In this document: positions 1 to 5,816 of the stretch, piece by piece
Layout: every line of letters begins with the position of its first letter
Numbering within the stretch: position 1 is the stretch's first letter
Assembly: GCA_903831635.1 (NCBI GenBank)
Contig: CAIKYN010000389.1
Coordinates: forward strand, 1-5,816
DNA: 5,816 bases
From: an uncultured Spartobacteria bacterium
Lineage (GTDB): Bacteria; Verrucomicrobiota; Verrucomicrobiia; Chthoniobacterales; UBA6821
Reading direction: 5' to 3'
The notes under the pieces: generated by a model
Database searches by the model: none
The model's input: the letters and a program-made list of their open reading frames with translations, nothing else
What the model was told of the DNA's origin: nothing
Position numbers and translations under genes: made by a program

Positions 1-188
1 AGAGGCAGCTGGCTCTCGCGAGTCAGACAGTGACCGATCTGCCTCCAGTTCATGAGATCCCGACTGTGATAAATAGGAACTCCTGGAAAGTACTCGAAGC
101 TGCTGTTGACGAGGTAGTAGTCCTCGCCGACTCGGCAGATGCTCGGATCGGGATGGAAACCGGGAATAATGGGATTGGTGTATTTCAT
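1..188 (-). CDS. GH43 family beta-xylosidase / alpha-L-arabinofuranosidase-like enzyme, N-terminal fragment
   Basis: Reading leftward from the ATG at 188-186 gives 62 residues with no stop before the window edge. The fragment begins MKYTNPIIPGFHPDPSICR and continues through EDYYLVNSSFEYFPGVPIYH and RDLMNWRQIGH. This is the first blade of the GH43 five-bladed beta-propeller, as in beta-xylosidases and arabinofuranosidases that release pentoses from xylan or arabinan fragments. Asp14 in the HPDPS motif is at the position of the family's catalytic general base; the general acid lies beyond the window. There is no signal peptide: the catalytic domain starts almost at Met1, which suggests a cytoplasmic enzyme, unlike the exported neighbours upstream. 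The start is well fixed, because an in-frame TGA (the stop of the beta-helix gene) lies 21 bases upstream with no other start codon between. No Shine-Dalgarno sequence is visible before it. Family assignment is confident; substrate is not determinable from this fragment. Confidence 0.9.
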   Translation of the reverse strand, partial: MKYTNPIIPGFHPDPSICRVGEDYYLVNSSFEYFPGVPIYHSRDLMNWRQIGHCLTRESQLP

Positions 189-209
189 GGAAAATGTGTT
201 GGGAAAAAA

Positions 210-2363
210 TCAGTGCTGGGGACGATCAAGGATGTCGTAACCGAGACCGCCATCCTGGGGGTGATGCTTGCCGGCGCGGTCGAGCTCCTCTTCACTCGGG
301 AGCACCCTGCGGTACTCATCGACGTAGAGGCCGATCTTACTGACCGGGATCGACTGGAATCCGGGAAGTTCCTTTGTGAGTTGGCTGTCGCGTTTGATCC
401 TGAAATCAAGTGCCGCAGGATCCGAGAAACCGGGGTTGGAAGCGACGGCAAGATTCGTGCCCGTGGCAAACGAGGGACAGGCGGCTTGTTTTCCCTGGAC
501 GACATTTTGCCACACAAAAGGCCTTGGGCAGTTCACCGCGACATTATCGGCAATCACTCCCTGGTGCGGAAGCAGAGTCACGAATTCGAACCCGGTCTTG
601 CAGTCCATGGCCACGTTGTTGCTGCAGTCATACGGTTGAGTGACGCCATCCTTGCCCATATTGCCACCCTTAAACAGGTAGCCCGTCCCCCTCTTTCCGT
701 CACTGTGAAGGTCGACGATGTTGCCGATGAGTTTCATGTCGGGGTGATCGAAATCGAAGTAGATCCCGTCGCCGATCCGGGAGTCGTGCATGAAATTGTA
801 ACGGAAGGTGACATTGCCGAAGTGTCGGACCCTCTGGTCGTAGGCATAGAAGGCCCCGAGGTCGTTGGAGACTAGGCACCAGCGGAAGATCTCGTTGAAC
901 TCAAAAACACTGTCCATGCTTCCGTAGAGGATACCCCCGTGCGGTGTGTCGTGGATCAGGTTGTTGGCCACGTACATTCCGACAGCCGTGTGGTGACCTC
1001 CACCTCCACCTCCGGTGAACCCGGCATTGACTCCGGGAGTGTAGACAAGTGCTAGCTTGGCAAAGTCAAAGATGTGGTTGTTCACCACCCGGTGACCGGC
1101 CGGCACCCGGGGCACGGAAGCCTCATCCCCGCCTCCGAGCCAGACTCCTCCCTCACCGAGATCGTACAGGTCGTTGCTCTGGACAACATGCTCCTTACCC
1201 CCGTCCACCACGATGGCGTAGCGGTCGATATGGCGTACGGTGCACCCCGCCACCAAATTATGCTCCCCGCCGGTGATCCGGATTCCGTCGCCGAGGTTCG
1301 ACTCGACAACAAGCCCTTGCAGGACGATATCGGAAGCCCCCTCCAGCGAGATTACCGGGGAAGACTGGTCGGCAAGCACGATGGATGAGGTTCCGGTGTC
1401 TGTCGGAGGGTAGAGGTAGATCTTCCGATCCTTGAAATCGATACACCACTCACCCGGTTCGGAGACTTCCTCCAGAAGGTTGGTCAGCCAATAGGCCTCG
1501 CGGCCGTTTCCAGCGGGACGGGTGTACTTGTTGCCGATTCCGCTTGGGATTGGCTTGGCAAAGGTGGCCGTGCGAGCCGCCGGATCGATCGCCGCAACGC
1601 GCTGTCCCTGGACGACCCAGGTCACACGCCAGTATCCGCGGAGCCAGACGCCGCGGTCGAGTTGACGCTTCCAGACCTCGAATTTGGGTGCATCCTCCGT
1701 GCGATAGACAAAGGTTCCTCCGGGGCCGTTCGGATCTACTTTCTTAACCGAGGCGGTGGGGTTTCTCCAATCGGTCGGCCCCCCTGCGTTATCAAGGACC
1801 TTCTCGAAGCGCAGGTATCCGGTCTTAGGATAGCGGGAGAGAGGGAGTCTCATTCCGTTGAGGAAGAGATCGGGGATCCTGTGAAAACCGCTATCGTCAA
1901 AAACATCCTGGAAGGGACCCACGTTTTTCACCCCGAGTTTGTCGAGATTGAGGCTCACGATCTTGCCGCGAAGGTCCTGGGGAATACGGTCAAGGGTCAC
2001 CGGATCGGTCACGGGCACAAGATCTGCGGGAGACAGGCGCCTCCCGCCGAGCAGGCGCGGAGTCTGCCCGTCGAGCGCGCGCCAAATCACCGGATGCCCC
2101 GGCATTCCGGAATCCTCGGCGGTGAGTTTCAGTTGCTCGCCGAAGAGGTAATCTCCACCCTCGATCCAGACGTTAATTCCCTCCTTCTTGGGAAGGGCAC
2201 GGACGGCGTCACGGGCTCGGACCAGAGTCGCAAAGGGATGCTCACGCGAACCGTCGCCTTGGTCTGAACCCGAGGTGGAAACATAGAGATCGGCGGCAAA
2301 GCCACCGGCTTCCACTCCAAGAAGAAGCGCTACGATCAATCCCGCGACACTCGCACGCATCAT
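210..2363 (-). CDS. Exported right-handed parallel beta-helix protein, GH141-like (putative alpha-L-fucosidase or xylanase)
   Basis: A complete 717-residue protein. Residues 1-24 form a signal peptide (hydrophobic GLIVALLLGV core, probable cleavage after GFAA). The mature N terminus has the block typical of GH141-like beta-helix enzymes: LYVSTSGSDQGDGS (26-39), HPFATLVRARDAV (42-54), IEGGDYLF (67-74) and LTAEDSGMPGHPVIWRA (80-96). Residues about 335-630 are a ladder of beta-helix rungs with repeated N-N/N-x-I/V turns (VVNNHIFD, VANNLIHD, FEFNEIF, FRYNFMHD, LIGNIVD, SNNVAMD, ADNVAVN). Conserved-looking acidic residues sit in SNDLGAFYAYDQR (D501, D509) and GDGIYFDFDH (D532, D537, D539) and are candidate active-site positions. 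Characterised GH141 members include an alpha-L-fucosidase acting on rhamnogalacturonan II and a xylanase; either activity would fit the neighbours. The start follows the GH29 stop after one base (TAAGATGATG), so translation is probably coupled; a second ATG at 2360-2358 is an alternative start. The fold is certain, the enzymatic activity inferred; a polysaccharide lyase or non-catalytic role remains possible. Confidence 0.85.
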   Translation of the reverse strand: MMRASVAGLIVALLLGVEAGGFAADLYVSTSGSDQGDGSREHPFATLVRARDAVRALPKKEGINVWIEGGDYLFGEQLKLTAEDSGMPGHPVIWRALDGQTPRLLGGRRLSPADLVPVTDPVTLDRIPQDLRGKIVSLNLDKLGVKNVGPFQDVFDDSGFHRIPDLFLNGMRLPLSRYPKTGYLRFEKVLDNAGGPTDWRNPTASVKKVDPNGPGGTFVYRTEDAPKFEVWKRQLDRGVWLRGYWRVTWVVQGQRVAAIDPAARTATFAKPIPSGIGNKYTRPAGNGREAYWLTNLLEEVSEPGEWCIDFKDRKIYLYPPTDTGTSSIVLADQSSPVISLEGASDIVLQGLVVESNLGDGIRITGGEHNLVAGCTVRHIDRYAIVVDGGKEHVVQSNDLYDLGEGGVWLGGGDEASVPRVPAGHRVVNNHIFDFAKLALVYTPGVNAGFTGGGGGGHHTAVGMYVANNLIHDTPHGGILYGSMDSVFEFNEIFRWCLVSNDLGAFYAYDQRVRHFGNVTFRYNFMHDSRIGDGIYFDFDHPDMKLIGNIVDLHSDGKRGTGYLFKGGNMGKDGVTQPYDCSNNVAMDCKTGFEFVTLLPHQGVIADNVAVNCPRPFVWQNVVQGKQAACPSFATGTNLAVASNPGFSDPAALDFRIKRDSQLTKELPGFQSIPVSKIGLYVDEYRRVLPSEEELDRAGKHHPQDGGLGYDILDRPQH
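996..1013. repeat. Three-copy hexanucleotide tandem repeat encoding Gly6
   Basis: The plus strand reads ACCTCC three times without interruption. On the coding (minus) strand this is GGAGGT repeated three times, giving six consecutive glycines (residues 451-456) in a loop between two beta-helix rungs of the GH141-like protein. The short array could vary in copy number without shifting the frame. Each unit also matches the Shine-Dalgarno core. Confidence 0.75.
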
Positions 2364-2364
2364 C

Positions 2365-3828
2365 TTAGTAGGTCAGATCGATGACCGAGGCGATGGCATC
2401 GGGAGCCTTTACAGGAAGGCCCGAAACCGTCACGCCCTTGTCATCCTGAGAGAGCGTCAGTTTCACAGCGGGATTGGCCAGCAGTTTCGCTCCCGTGATC
2501 TTATGGGCAAAAGCCGGAACACTGAACTTTCCATCAGTCGGCCACTGAAAGATGATCAAGTAAACGTGCCCGGGCTTTTGGGTGGCGCGCCAGACATTCC
2601 CCGAGGAGGTGGGACGCTTTTTGCCGTATCCGTCGACGGATTCCGTCGGCTTGCCGAGTTCTTCACCGAACGGTGTTGCGGTCGTGCCGTAAATAGCATC
2701 CCCATTCACCTTCATCCAGGCACCGACATCTGCAAGACGCTTCACGCTCTCGGGAGGGATTTCACCGTGCGAATCGGGTCCGACGTTGAGGAGATAGTTT
2801 CCTCCTTTGCTAGCGATATCGCAGAGGTTACGGATGATGGTCTCCAGCGATTTCCAGTTCTGGTCATCCTTCTTGAACCCCCAGGTATCGTTGAGGGTCA
2901 TGCACGTCTCCCAATCACGTCCGGGGTAGCCCTGAGGCGGGATATGCTGCTCCGGTGTCTCCGTGTCTCCCTTGGTCCCACCGCCGAGACGGTTGTTCTG
3001 GATAAGACCGGGACGGAGTTTCTGGATGACGGCGTCGATACGGGAAGCCCGCTCGTTGTTCATATCGATCGGGGTATCCCACCATACGACAGCGGGTGTG
3101 TCGGCACCATAATTGGTAAGGATTTCCTTGATTTGAGGTATCGCAGTCTTATCCACATAGTCATCCATGCTATGTTCTTGCGCCTTGTCCCATTTTCCCC
3201 CGGCTGCCGAGCCGCCATTGTTCCAGTCCTGTGCTTGGGAGTAATAGAAGCCAAGCTTGATGCCCTGCTTGCGACACTCCTCGGCAAGTTCCTTGAGAGG
3301 GTCACGCTTGAACGGTGAGGCTTTGACGATGTTCCAGTCGTTTACTTTGGTATCGAACATCGCGAAGCCATCATGATGCTTTGAGGTGATGACGATATAT
3401 TTCATGCCAGCGTTCTTGGCCGTGGCCACGAACTGGGATGCATCAAACTTGTCTGCCGTGAACCCCTTGGCGAAAGACTGGTACTCAGTCATCGGGATCT
3501 TGCCCTTATTCATGATCCACTCACCGATTCCTTTCACCGGTTGTCCCTTATAGTAGCCCGCGGGTACGGAATAGACACCCCAGTGGATGAACATTCCGAA
3601 CTTGGCGTTGCGCCACCATGCCATGCGGGCATCGCGCTGGGATTTCGTTTCAGCAGGGACGGAGGAAACGGGATGATTCGGATCGGAGGCTGGCGGGGGC
3701 GTTGGCATCACCGTCGGGGTGGTAGCGCTAGGTTCGGAGTTCGTCGCAGTGACGGCGGGGACATTCGTCCCGGCAGTAGCGAGGCCTGAGCCTAGGAGCA
3801 GGAATGCAAGGAGTTGGCGGGATTTCAT
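2365..3828 (-). CDS. Exported GH29 alpha-L-fucosidase (downstream paralogue)
   Basis: A complete 487-residue enzyme predicted to hydrolyse terminal alpha-L-fucose with retention of configuration. Residues 1-20 form a signal peptide (LLAFLLLGSGLATAG), followed by a Thr/Pro/Ser/Ala-rich linker to about 48. The (beta/alpha)8 catalytic domain starts near RDARMAWWRNAKFGMFIHWG (65-84) and shows the family landmarks KHHDGF (150-155), LGFYYSQAQDW (192-202), VVWWD (247-251), GDTETPEQ (287-294), GRDWETCM (303-310) and GNYLLNVGPD (343-352). Asp251 is the expected nucleophile; the acid/base is probably a Glu in the ETPE segment, but this is less certain. The C-terminal beta-sandwich runs from about 400 to IASVIDLTY. 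Length is normal for bacterial GH29. It follows its paralogue after 77 bases and precedes the beta-helix gene by one base. The start is preceded by CAACCTCC, not a Shine-Dalgarno sequence. Linkage specificity cannot be read from sequence. Confidence 0.95.
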   Translation of the reverse strand: MKSRQLLAFLLLGSGLATAGTNVPAVTATNSEPSATTPTVMPTPPPASDPNHPVSSVPAETKSQRDARMAWWRNAKFGMFIHWGVYSVPAGYYKGQPVKGIGEWIMNKGKIPMTEYQSFAKGFTADKFDASQFVATAKNAGMKYIVITSKHHDGFAMFDTKVNDWNIVKASPFKRDPLKELAEECRKQGIKLGFYYSQAQDWNNGGSAAGGKWDKAQEHSMDDYVDKTAIPQIKEILTNYGADTPAVVWWDTPIDMNNERASRIDAVIQKLRPGLIQNNRLGGGTKGDTETPEQHIPPQGYPGRDWETCMTLNDTWGFKKDDQNWKSLETIIRNLCDIASKGGNYLLNVGPDSHGEIPPESVKRLADVGAWMKVNGDAIYGTTATPFGEELGKPTESVDGYGKKRPTSSGNVWRATQKPGHVYLIIFQWPTDGKFSVPAFAHKITGAKLLANPAVKLTLSQDDKGVTVSGLPVKAPDAIASVIDLTY

Positions 3829-3905
3829 GGAGGTTGATGGGGTATGGTTTCTAAATCGGGAAAAGCAAGTCGTGAGCGATGAGGATATTTTCCGGACCTG
3901 AAATG

Positions 3906-5399
3906 TCAGTACTTCAAATCGATCACCGAGGCGATCGGGTCGGGAGCCTTTGAGGGAAGTCCGGAAACCTTGATTCCCCTGTCATTTTGAATGACGGTCA
4001 GATTGACCAAAGGATCGGCCAGCAGGGAGGCTGCCGAGATTTGGTGAGCAAAGGCCGGGACGCTGATTTTTCCATTAGCGGGCCACTTGAAGAGGATCAG
4101 ATAGAGATGTCCCGGTTTCTTGGTGGCTCGCCACTTCCAATCGGAAATAAAAAGAGGTTTGCCGGTCTTCTGATCCCTGCGCCACCAACTGAATGATCCT
4201 GCTTCGCGTCCAAAAGGAGTGGGACCGGTCCCGTAGATAGCGGATCCGTTGATCCTCATCCAGTTTCCGACCTCGGCAAGCCGATCGAGGCTTTCCTTGG
4301 GGATGCGCCCCTGGCCATCCGGACCTACATTGAGGAGATAGTTACCCCCCTTGCTCGCGATATCGCAAAGATTCCTGATCAAAGTCCCGGTTGATTTCCA
4401 GTGATTGTCACCCCGTTTGTATCCCCAGGAGTCATTGAAGGTCATGCAGGTCTCCCAATCACGTCCGGGAAATCCCTGAGGTGGGATGAATCCTTCCGGA
4501 GTCTCCGTGTCACCGGGAAAATACTTTTCCCCCGCAGGATCCTTGGTGTTGCTCAGGCGGTTATTCTGAATCAGTCCCGGACGCACTTCCTGAACGACGG
4601 CATTAAATTTTGCAGCCCGAGCCTTGGTGATCTCCTTGGGCGTGTCCCACCACAGAATGGCCGGGGTATCCGGTCCATAGTGCGTGAGCAGTTCCCTCAC
4701 TTGGGGAATGGCAACATTGGCAATGTAGTCGTCCATATCGCGGTGCTGAGCCTTGTCCCAAGGTCCTTTTTCCCGCTCCGGATGCTTGGGCATGGAGAGG
4801 CCGATCGCACCACCATTGTTCCAGTCTTGCGCGTGCGAATAGTAGAAGCCGAGTTTTATTCCCTGCTTGCGGCACTCCTCGGCCAGTGCCTTGAGGGGAT
4901 CCTTTTTGTATGGCGTCGCCCGCACGATGTTCCAGTCGCTAGCCTTGGAATCAAACATCGCGAAGCCGTCATGATGCTTGGCCGTGATCACGATGTACTT
5001 CATGCCGGCGGATTTCGCAGCGGCGACAAATTGGACGGCATCGAATCCCTGCGGATTGAACTCCTTGGCATACTGCCGGTACTCAGGGACTGGTATCCGG
5101 GCATCGTGCATCAGCCATTCGCTGAATCCCGGGACTAGTTTCCCATGATACCACCCTGCAGGAACCGAAAACACGCCCCAGTGGATGAACATCCCGAACT
5201 TCGCATCGCGCCACCATCCCATGCGAGCGTCGCGCAGGGGCTTTGTCTCTCCGGATACCGACGAGAGTGGATGTGCGGGGTCGGAGACGGGTCGCGAGGA
5301 GGGCATCGCCAAGGTGGTGGTGCTCGGACCGGGGCAGGTGGGTTCGCCGTATGCAAGGGAGGCGGCGAGAAGACCGACGAGCAGGACGGAGATCTTCAT
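3906..5399 (-). CDS. Exported GH29 alpha-L-fucosidase (upstream paralogue)
   Basis: A complete 497-residue enzyme, paralogous to the next gene downstream. Residues 1-18 are a signal peptide (ISVLLVGLLAASLAYG), followed by a short Ser/Thr/Pro linker. Catalytic-domain landmarks are FGMFIHWG (68-75), KHHDGF (141-146), LGFYYSHAQDW (183-193), ILWWD (248-252, Asp252 the expected nucleophile), GDTETPEG (296-303), GRDWETCM (312-319) and GNYLLNVGPD (352-361). The C-terminal beta-sandwich ends IASVIDLKY. A hand alignment of about 160 residues from SDPxHP to DWNNGG gives roughly 70% identity to the paralogue. Three segments differ: an insert at about 200-212 (LSMPKHPEREKG), a longer loop at 283-296 just before GDTETPE, and a Trp-rich stretch at 401-423 (SFSWW, ISDWKW). 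These may alter substrate recognition. The start is fixed: reading upstream, no start codon occurs before an in-frame TAA at 5447-5445. An AAAGGA lies about 16 bases before the ATG, too far to be a standard ribosome binding site. Confidence 0.95.
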   Translation of the reverse strand: MKISVLLVGLLAASLAYGEPTCPGPSTTTLAMPSSRPVSDPAHPLSSVSGETKPLRDARMGWWRDAKFGMFIHWGVFSVPAGWYHGKLVPGFSEWLMHDARIPVPEYRQYAKEFNPQGFDAVQFVAAAKSAGMKYIVITAKHHDGFAMFDSKASDWNIVRATPYKKDPLKALAEECRKQGIKLGFYYSHAQDWNNGGAIGLSMPKHPEREKGPWDKAQHRDMDDYIANVAIPQVRELLTHYGPDTPAILWWDTPKEITKARAAKFNAVVQEVRPGLIQNNRLSNTKDPAGEKYFPGDTETPEGFIPPQGFPGRDWETCMTFNDSWGYKRGDNHWKSTGTLIRNLCDIASKGGNYLLNVGPDGQGRIPKESLDRLAEVGNWMRINGSAIYGTGPTPFGREAGSFSWWRRDQKTGKPLFISDWKWRATKKPGHLYLILFKWPANGKISVPAFAHQISAASLLADPLVNLTVIQNDRGIKVSGLPSKAPDPIASVIDLKY

Positions 5400-5416
5400 G
5401 GTGTGGATAATTTCAT
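5396..5416 (-). other. Possible six-codon leader ORF overlapping the GH29 start
   Basis: An ATG at 5416-5414 opens a six-residue reading frame, MKLSTP, whose TGA stop overlaps the start of the GH29 gene in an ATGA arrangement. The AAAGG before it directly abuts the ATG, which is poor spacing for ribosome binding. It could act in translational coupling, but an ORF this short occurs easily by chance. Confidence 0.15.
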
Positions 5417-5421
5417 CCTTT

Positions 5422-5480
5422 AAAAAGAGTAAGAGGTGATGGCGTTAACAGTTGCGTGATGGCAATCACCCTCTTTTCTC
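5422..5480 (-). terminator. Candidate hairpin with U-tract at the end of the GH27 gene (weak terminator or attenuator)
   Basis: On the minus strand, AAGAGGGTGAT (5475-5465), which spans the GH27 stop codon, can pair with ATCACCTCTT (5440-5431), giving ten base pairs with one bulged G. Three more GAG/CTC pairs (5480-5478 with 5429-5427) are possible outside a small internal loop, and a run of five U (5426-5422) follows. The loop of about 24 bases is long for an intrinsic terminator. The same GTGAT can instead pair with a nearer ATCAC across the four-base loop TGCC, giving two mutually exclusive structures. It could partly terminate or attenuate transcription before the GH29 genes, or stabilise the upstream mRNA end. 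No energy calculation was done. Confidence 0.35.
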
Positions 5481-5816
5481 CGGTGAGACCTTCAAGAGGA
5501 TCACACCGTGCACCGGCACTTCGGCAGTGTAGGATCGATCGAAGGTTCCCAGATCTTTCTGCCGCCAAAGGTCGCGCAGGATCTGTTTTCCCGAAAATCC
5601 CGCCTGATTCCAGTCCAGGGTAACCTGAGCAGGGGTCTCGCTCGTGTTGAAAAGCCCAACCGCCCTGTTCCCGTCAACGAGTTCCTTGACGTAGACCTTC
5701 AGTGGACCCTCAGGGGAAACACAGACCGCCGGTTTGCAGAGTTCGTCCTGATCGATGGCCAGCACTTCGTCATTGGTAATCAGGCCGAGTGTGAAGGGAT
5801 CGAGATGTTCAAGATC
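5466..5816 (-). CDS. GH27-type alpha-galactosidase, C-terminal fragment
   Basis: The frame is open from the right window edge to the TGA at 5468-5466, giving the last 116 residues of a protein whose start lies outside. The fragment opens with DLEHLDPFTLGLITNDEV and LAIDQDEL, the last strand and helix of the GH27 (beta/alpha)8 barrel in alpha-galactosidases and related alpha-N-acetylgalactosaminidases. It continues into the C-terminal beta-sandwich: VYVKELVDGNRAVGLFNTSE, TLDWNQAGF, ILRDLWRQKDLGTFD and VPVHGVILLKV. These enzymes remove terminal alpha-D-galactose with retention of configuration; both catalytic Asp residues are upstream of the window. A slightly unusual point is the pair of cysteines in CKPAVC, where a Gly-Lys stretch is common. 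The 66-base gap to the GH29 start fits operon membership, unless the hairpin at its end terminates transcription. Signal peptide and exact specificity cannot be judged. Confidence 0.9.
   Translation of the reverse strand, partial: DLEHLDPFTLGLITNDEVLAIDQDELCKPAVCVSPEGPLKVYVKELVDGNRAVGLFNTSETPAQVTLDWNQAGFSGKQILRDLWRQKDLGTFDRSYTAEVPVHGVILLKVSPEKRG

Noticed and set aside
185..517. A 110-codon minus-strand open frame overlapping the end of the beta-helix gene and the GH43 start.
   Set aside because: Out of frame with both; arginine/serine-rich low-complexity translation and no domain. The GH43 and beta-helix frames explain the region.
30..875. A 281-codon open frame on the plus strand, opposite the beta-helix and GH43 genes.
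   Set aside because: It lies antisense to two strongly supported minus-strand coding regions, crosses both, and its translation resembles no known domain. It reflects codon bias of the real genes.
1662..2267. A 201-codon plus-strand open frame.
   Set aside because: Fully antisense to the signal-peptide and N-terminal part of the beta-helix gene, whose translation is clearly real; no recognisable domain.
2503..3318. A 271-codon plus-strand open frame.
   Set aside because: Fully antisense to the GH29 catalytic domain. A matching antisense frame appears opposite the paralogue, as expected from shared codon use.
3859..3893. Possible hairpin GGAAAA...TTTTCC in the 77-base spacer between the two GH29 genes.
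   Set aside because: Only six base pairs, mostly A-T, with a 23-base loop and no U-tract after it; not convincing as a terminator.
3829..3905. Possible promoter before the downstream GH29 gene (TTGCTT, 17 bases, ATACCC).
   Set aside because: The -10 match is poor and this is the kind of match expected by chance; the spacing also fits a continuous operon.
4401..5138. A 245-codon plus-strand open frame.
   Set aside because: Antisense shadow of the upstream GH29 gene; similarity to the 2503-3318 frame only mirrors the paralogy on the other strand.
2365..5399. Whether the tandem GH29 genes are a recent duplication or an assembly duplicate.
   Set aside because: The proteins differ at roughly 30% of aligned positions and have distinct signal peptides, linkers and loops, so this is an old divergence and not an assembly artefact.

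Overview
The window is a compact block of carbohydrate-active enzyme genes, all read on the minus strand, so transcription runs from right to left. Five coding sequences fill almost all of it. In order of transcription they are: the C-terminal end of a GH27-type alpha-galactosidase (5816 to 5466, cut by the window edge); two tandem paralogous GH29 alpha-L-fucosidases (5399 to 3906 and 3828 to 2365); a large exported right-handed beta-helix protein resembling GH141 (2363 to 210); and the first 62 residues of a GH43 beta-xylosidase or arabinofuranosidase-like enzyme (188 to 1, cut by the other edge). The gaps are 66, 77, 1 and 21 bases, so a single operon is likely. No RNA gene, mobile element or CRISPR array is visible, and no stretch over 300 bases lacks a gene.

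The organism is probably a Gram-negative polysaccharide degrader outside Bacteroidota. A Verrucomicrobiota member is the best guess, with Planctomycetota or Kiritimatiellota/Lentisphaerota as alternatives. This is inferred from moderately high GC content, dense arrays of exported GH29 and beta-helix enzymes, no SusC/SusD pair in view, and gene starts without Shine-Dalgarno sequences. No taxonomic marker gene is present.

Functionally, the genes look like a debranching set. The two fucosidases and the beta-helix enzyme carry signal peptides and would remove fucose and other substituents outside the cytoplasm. The alpha-galactosidase would remove terminal alpha-galactose. The GH43 enzyme starts directly at its catalytic domain with no signal peptide and would probably trim xylose- or arabinose-containing fragments inside the cell. 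Together they suggest a substrate carrying fucose, galactose and pentose, such as a fucosylated plant hemicellulose, pectin side chain or mucilage. An algal fucan is also possible, although no sulfatase is seen here.

Nothing in the window is a clearly new class of system. The points most worth following up are the divergent GH29 pair, the near-overlapping GH29/beta-helix junction, a possible hairpin or attenuator between the GH27 and GH29 genes, and the absence of Shine-Dalgarno sequences at every visible start.
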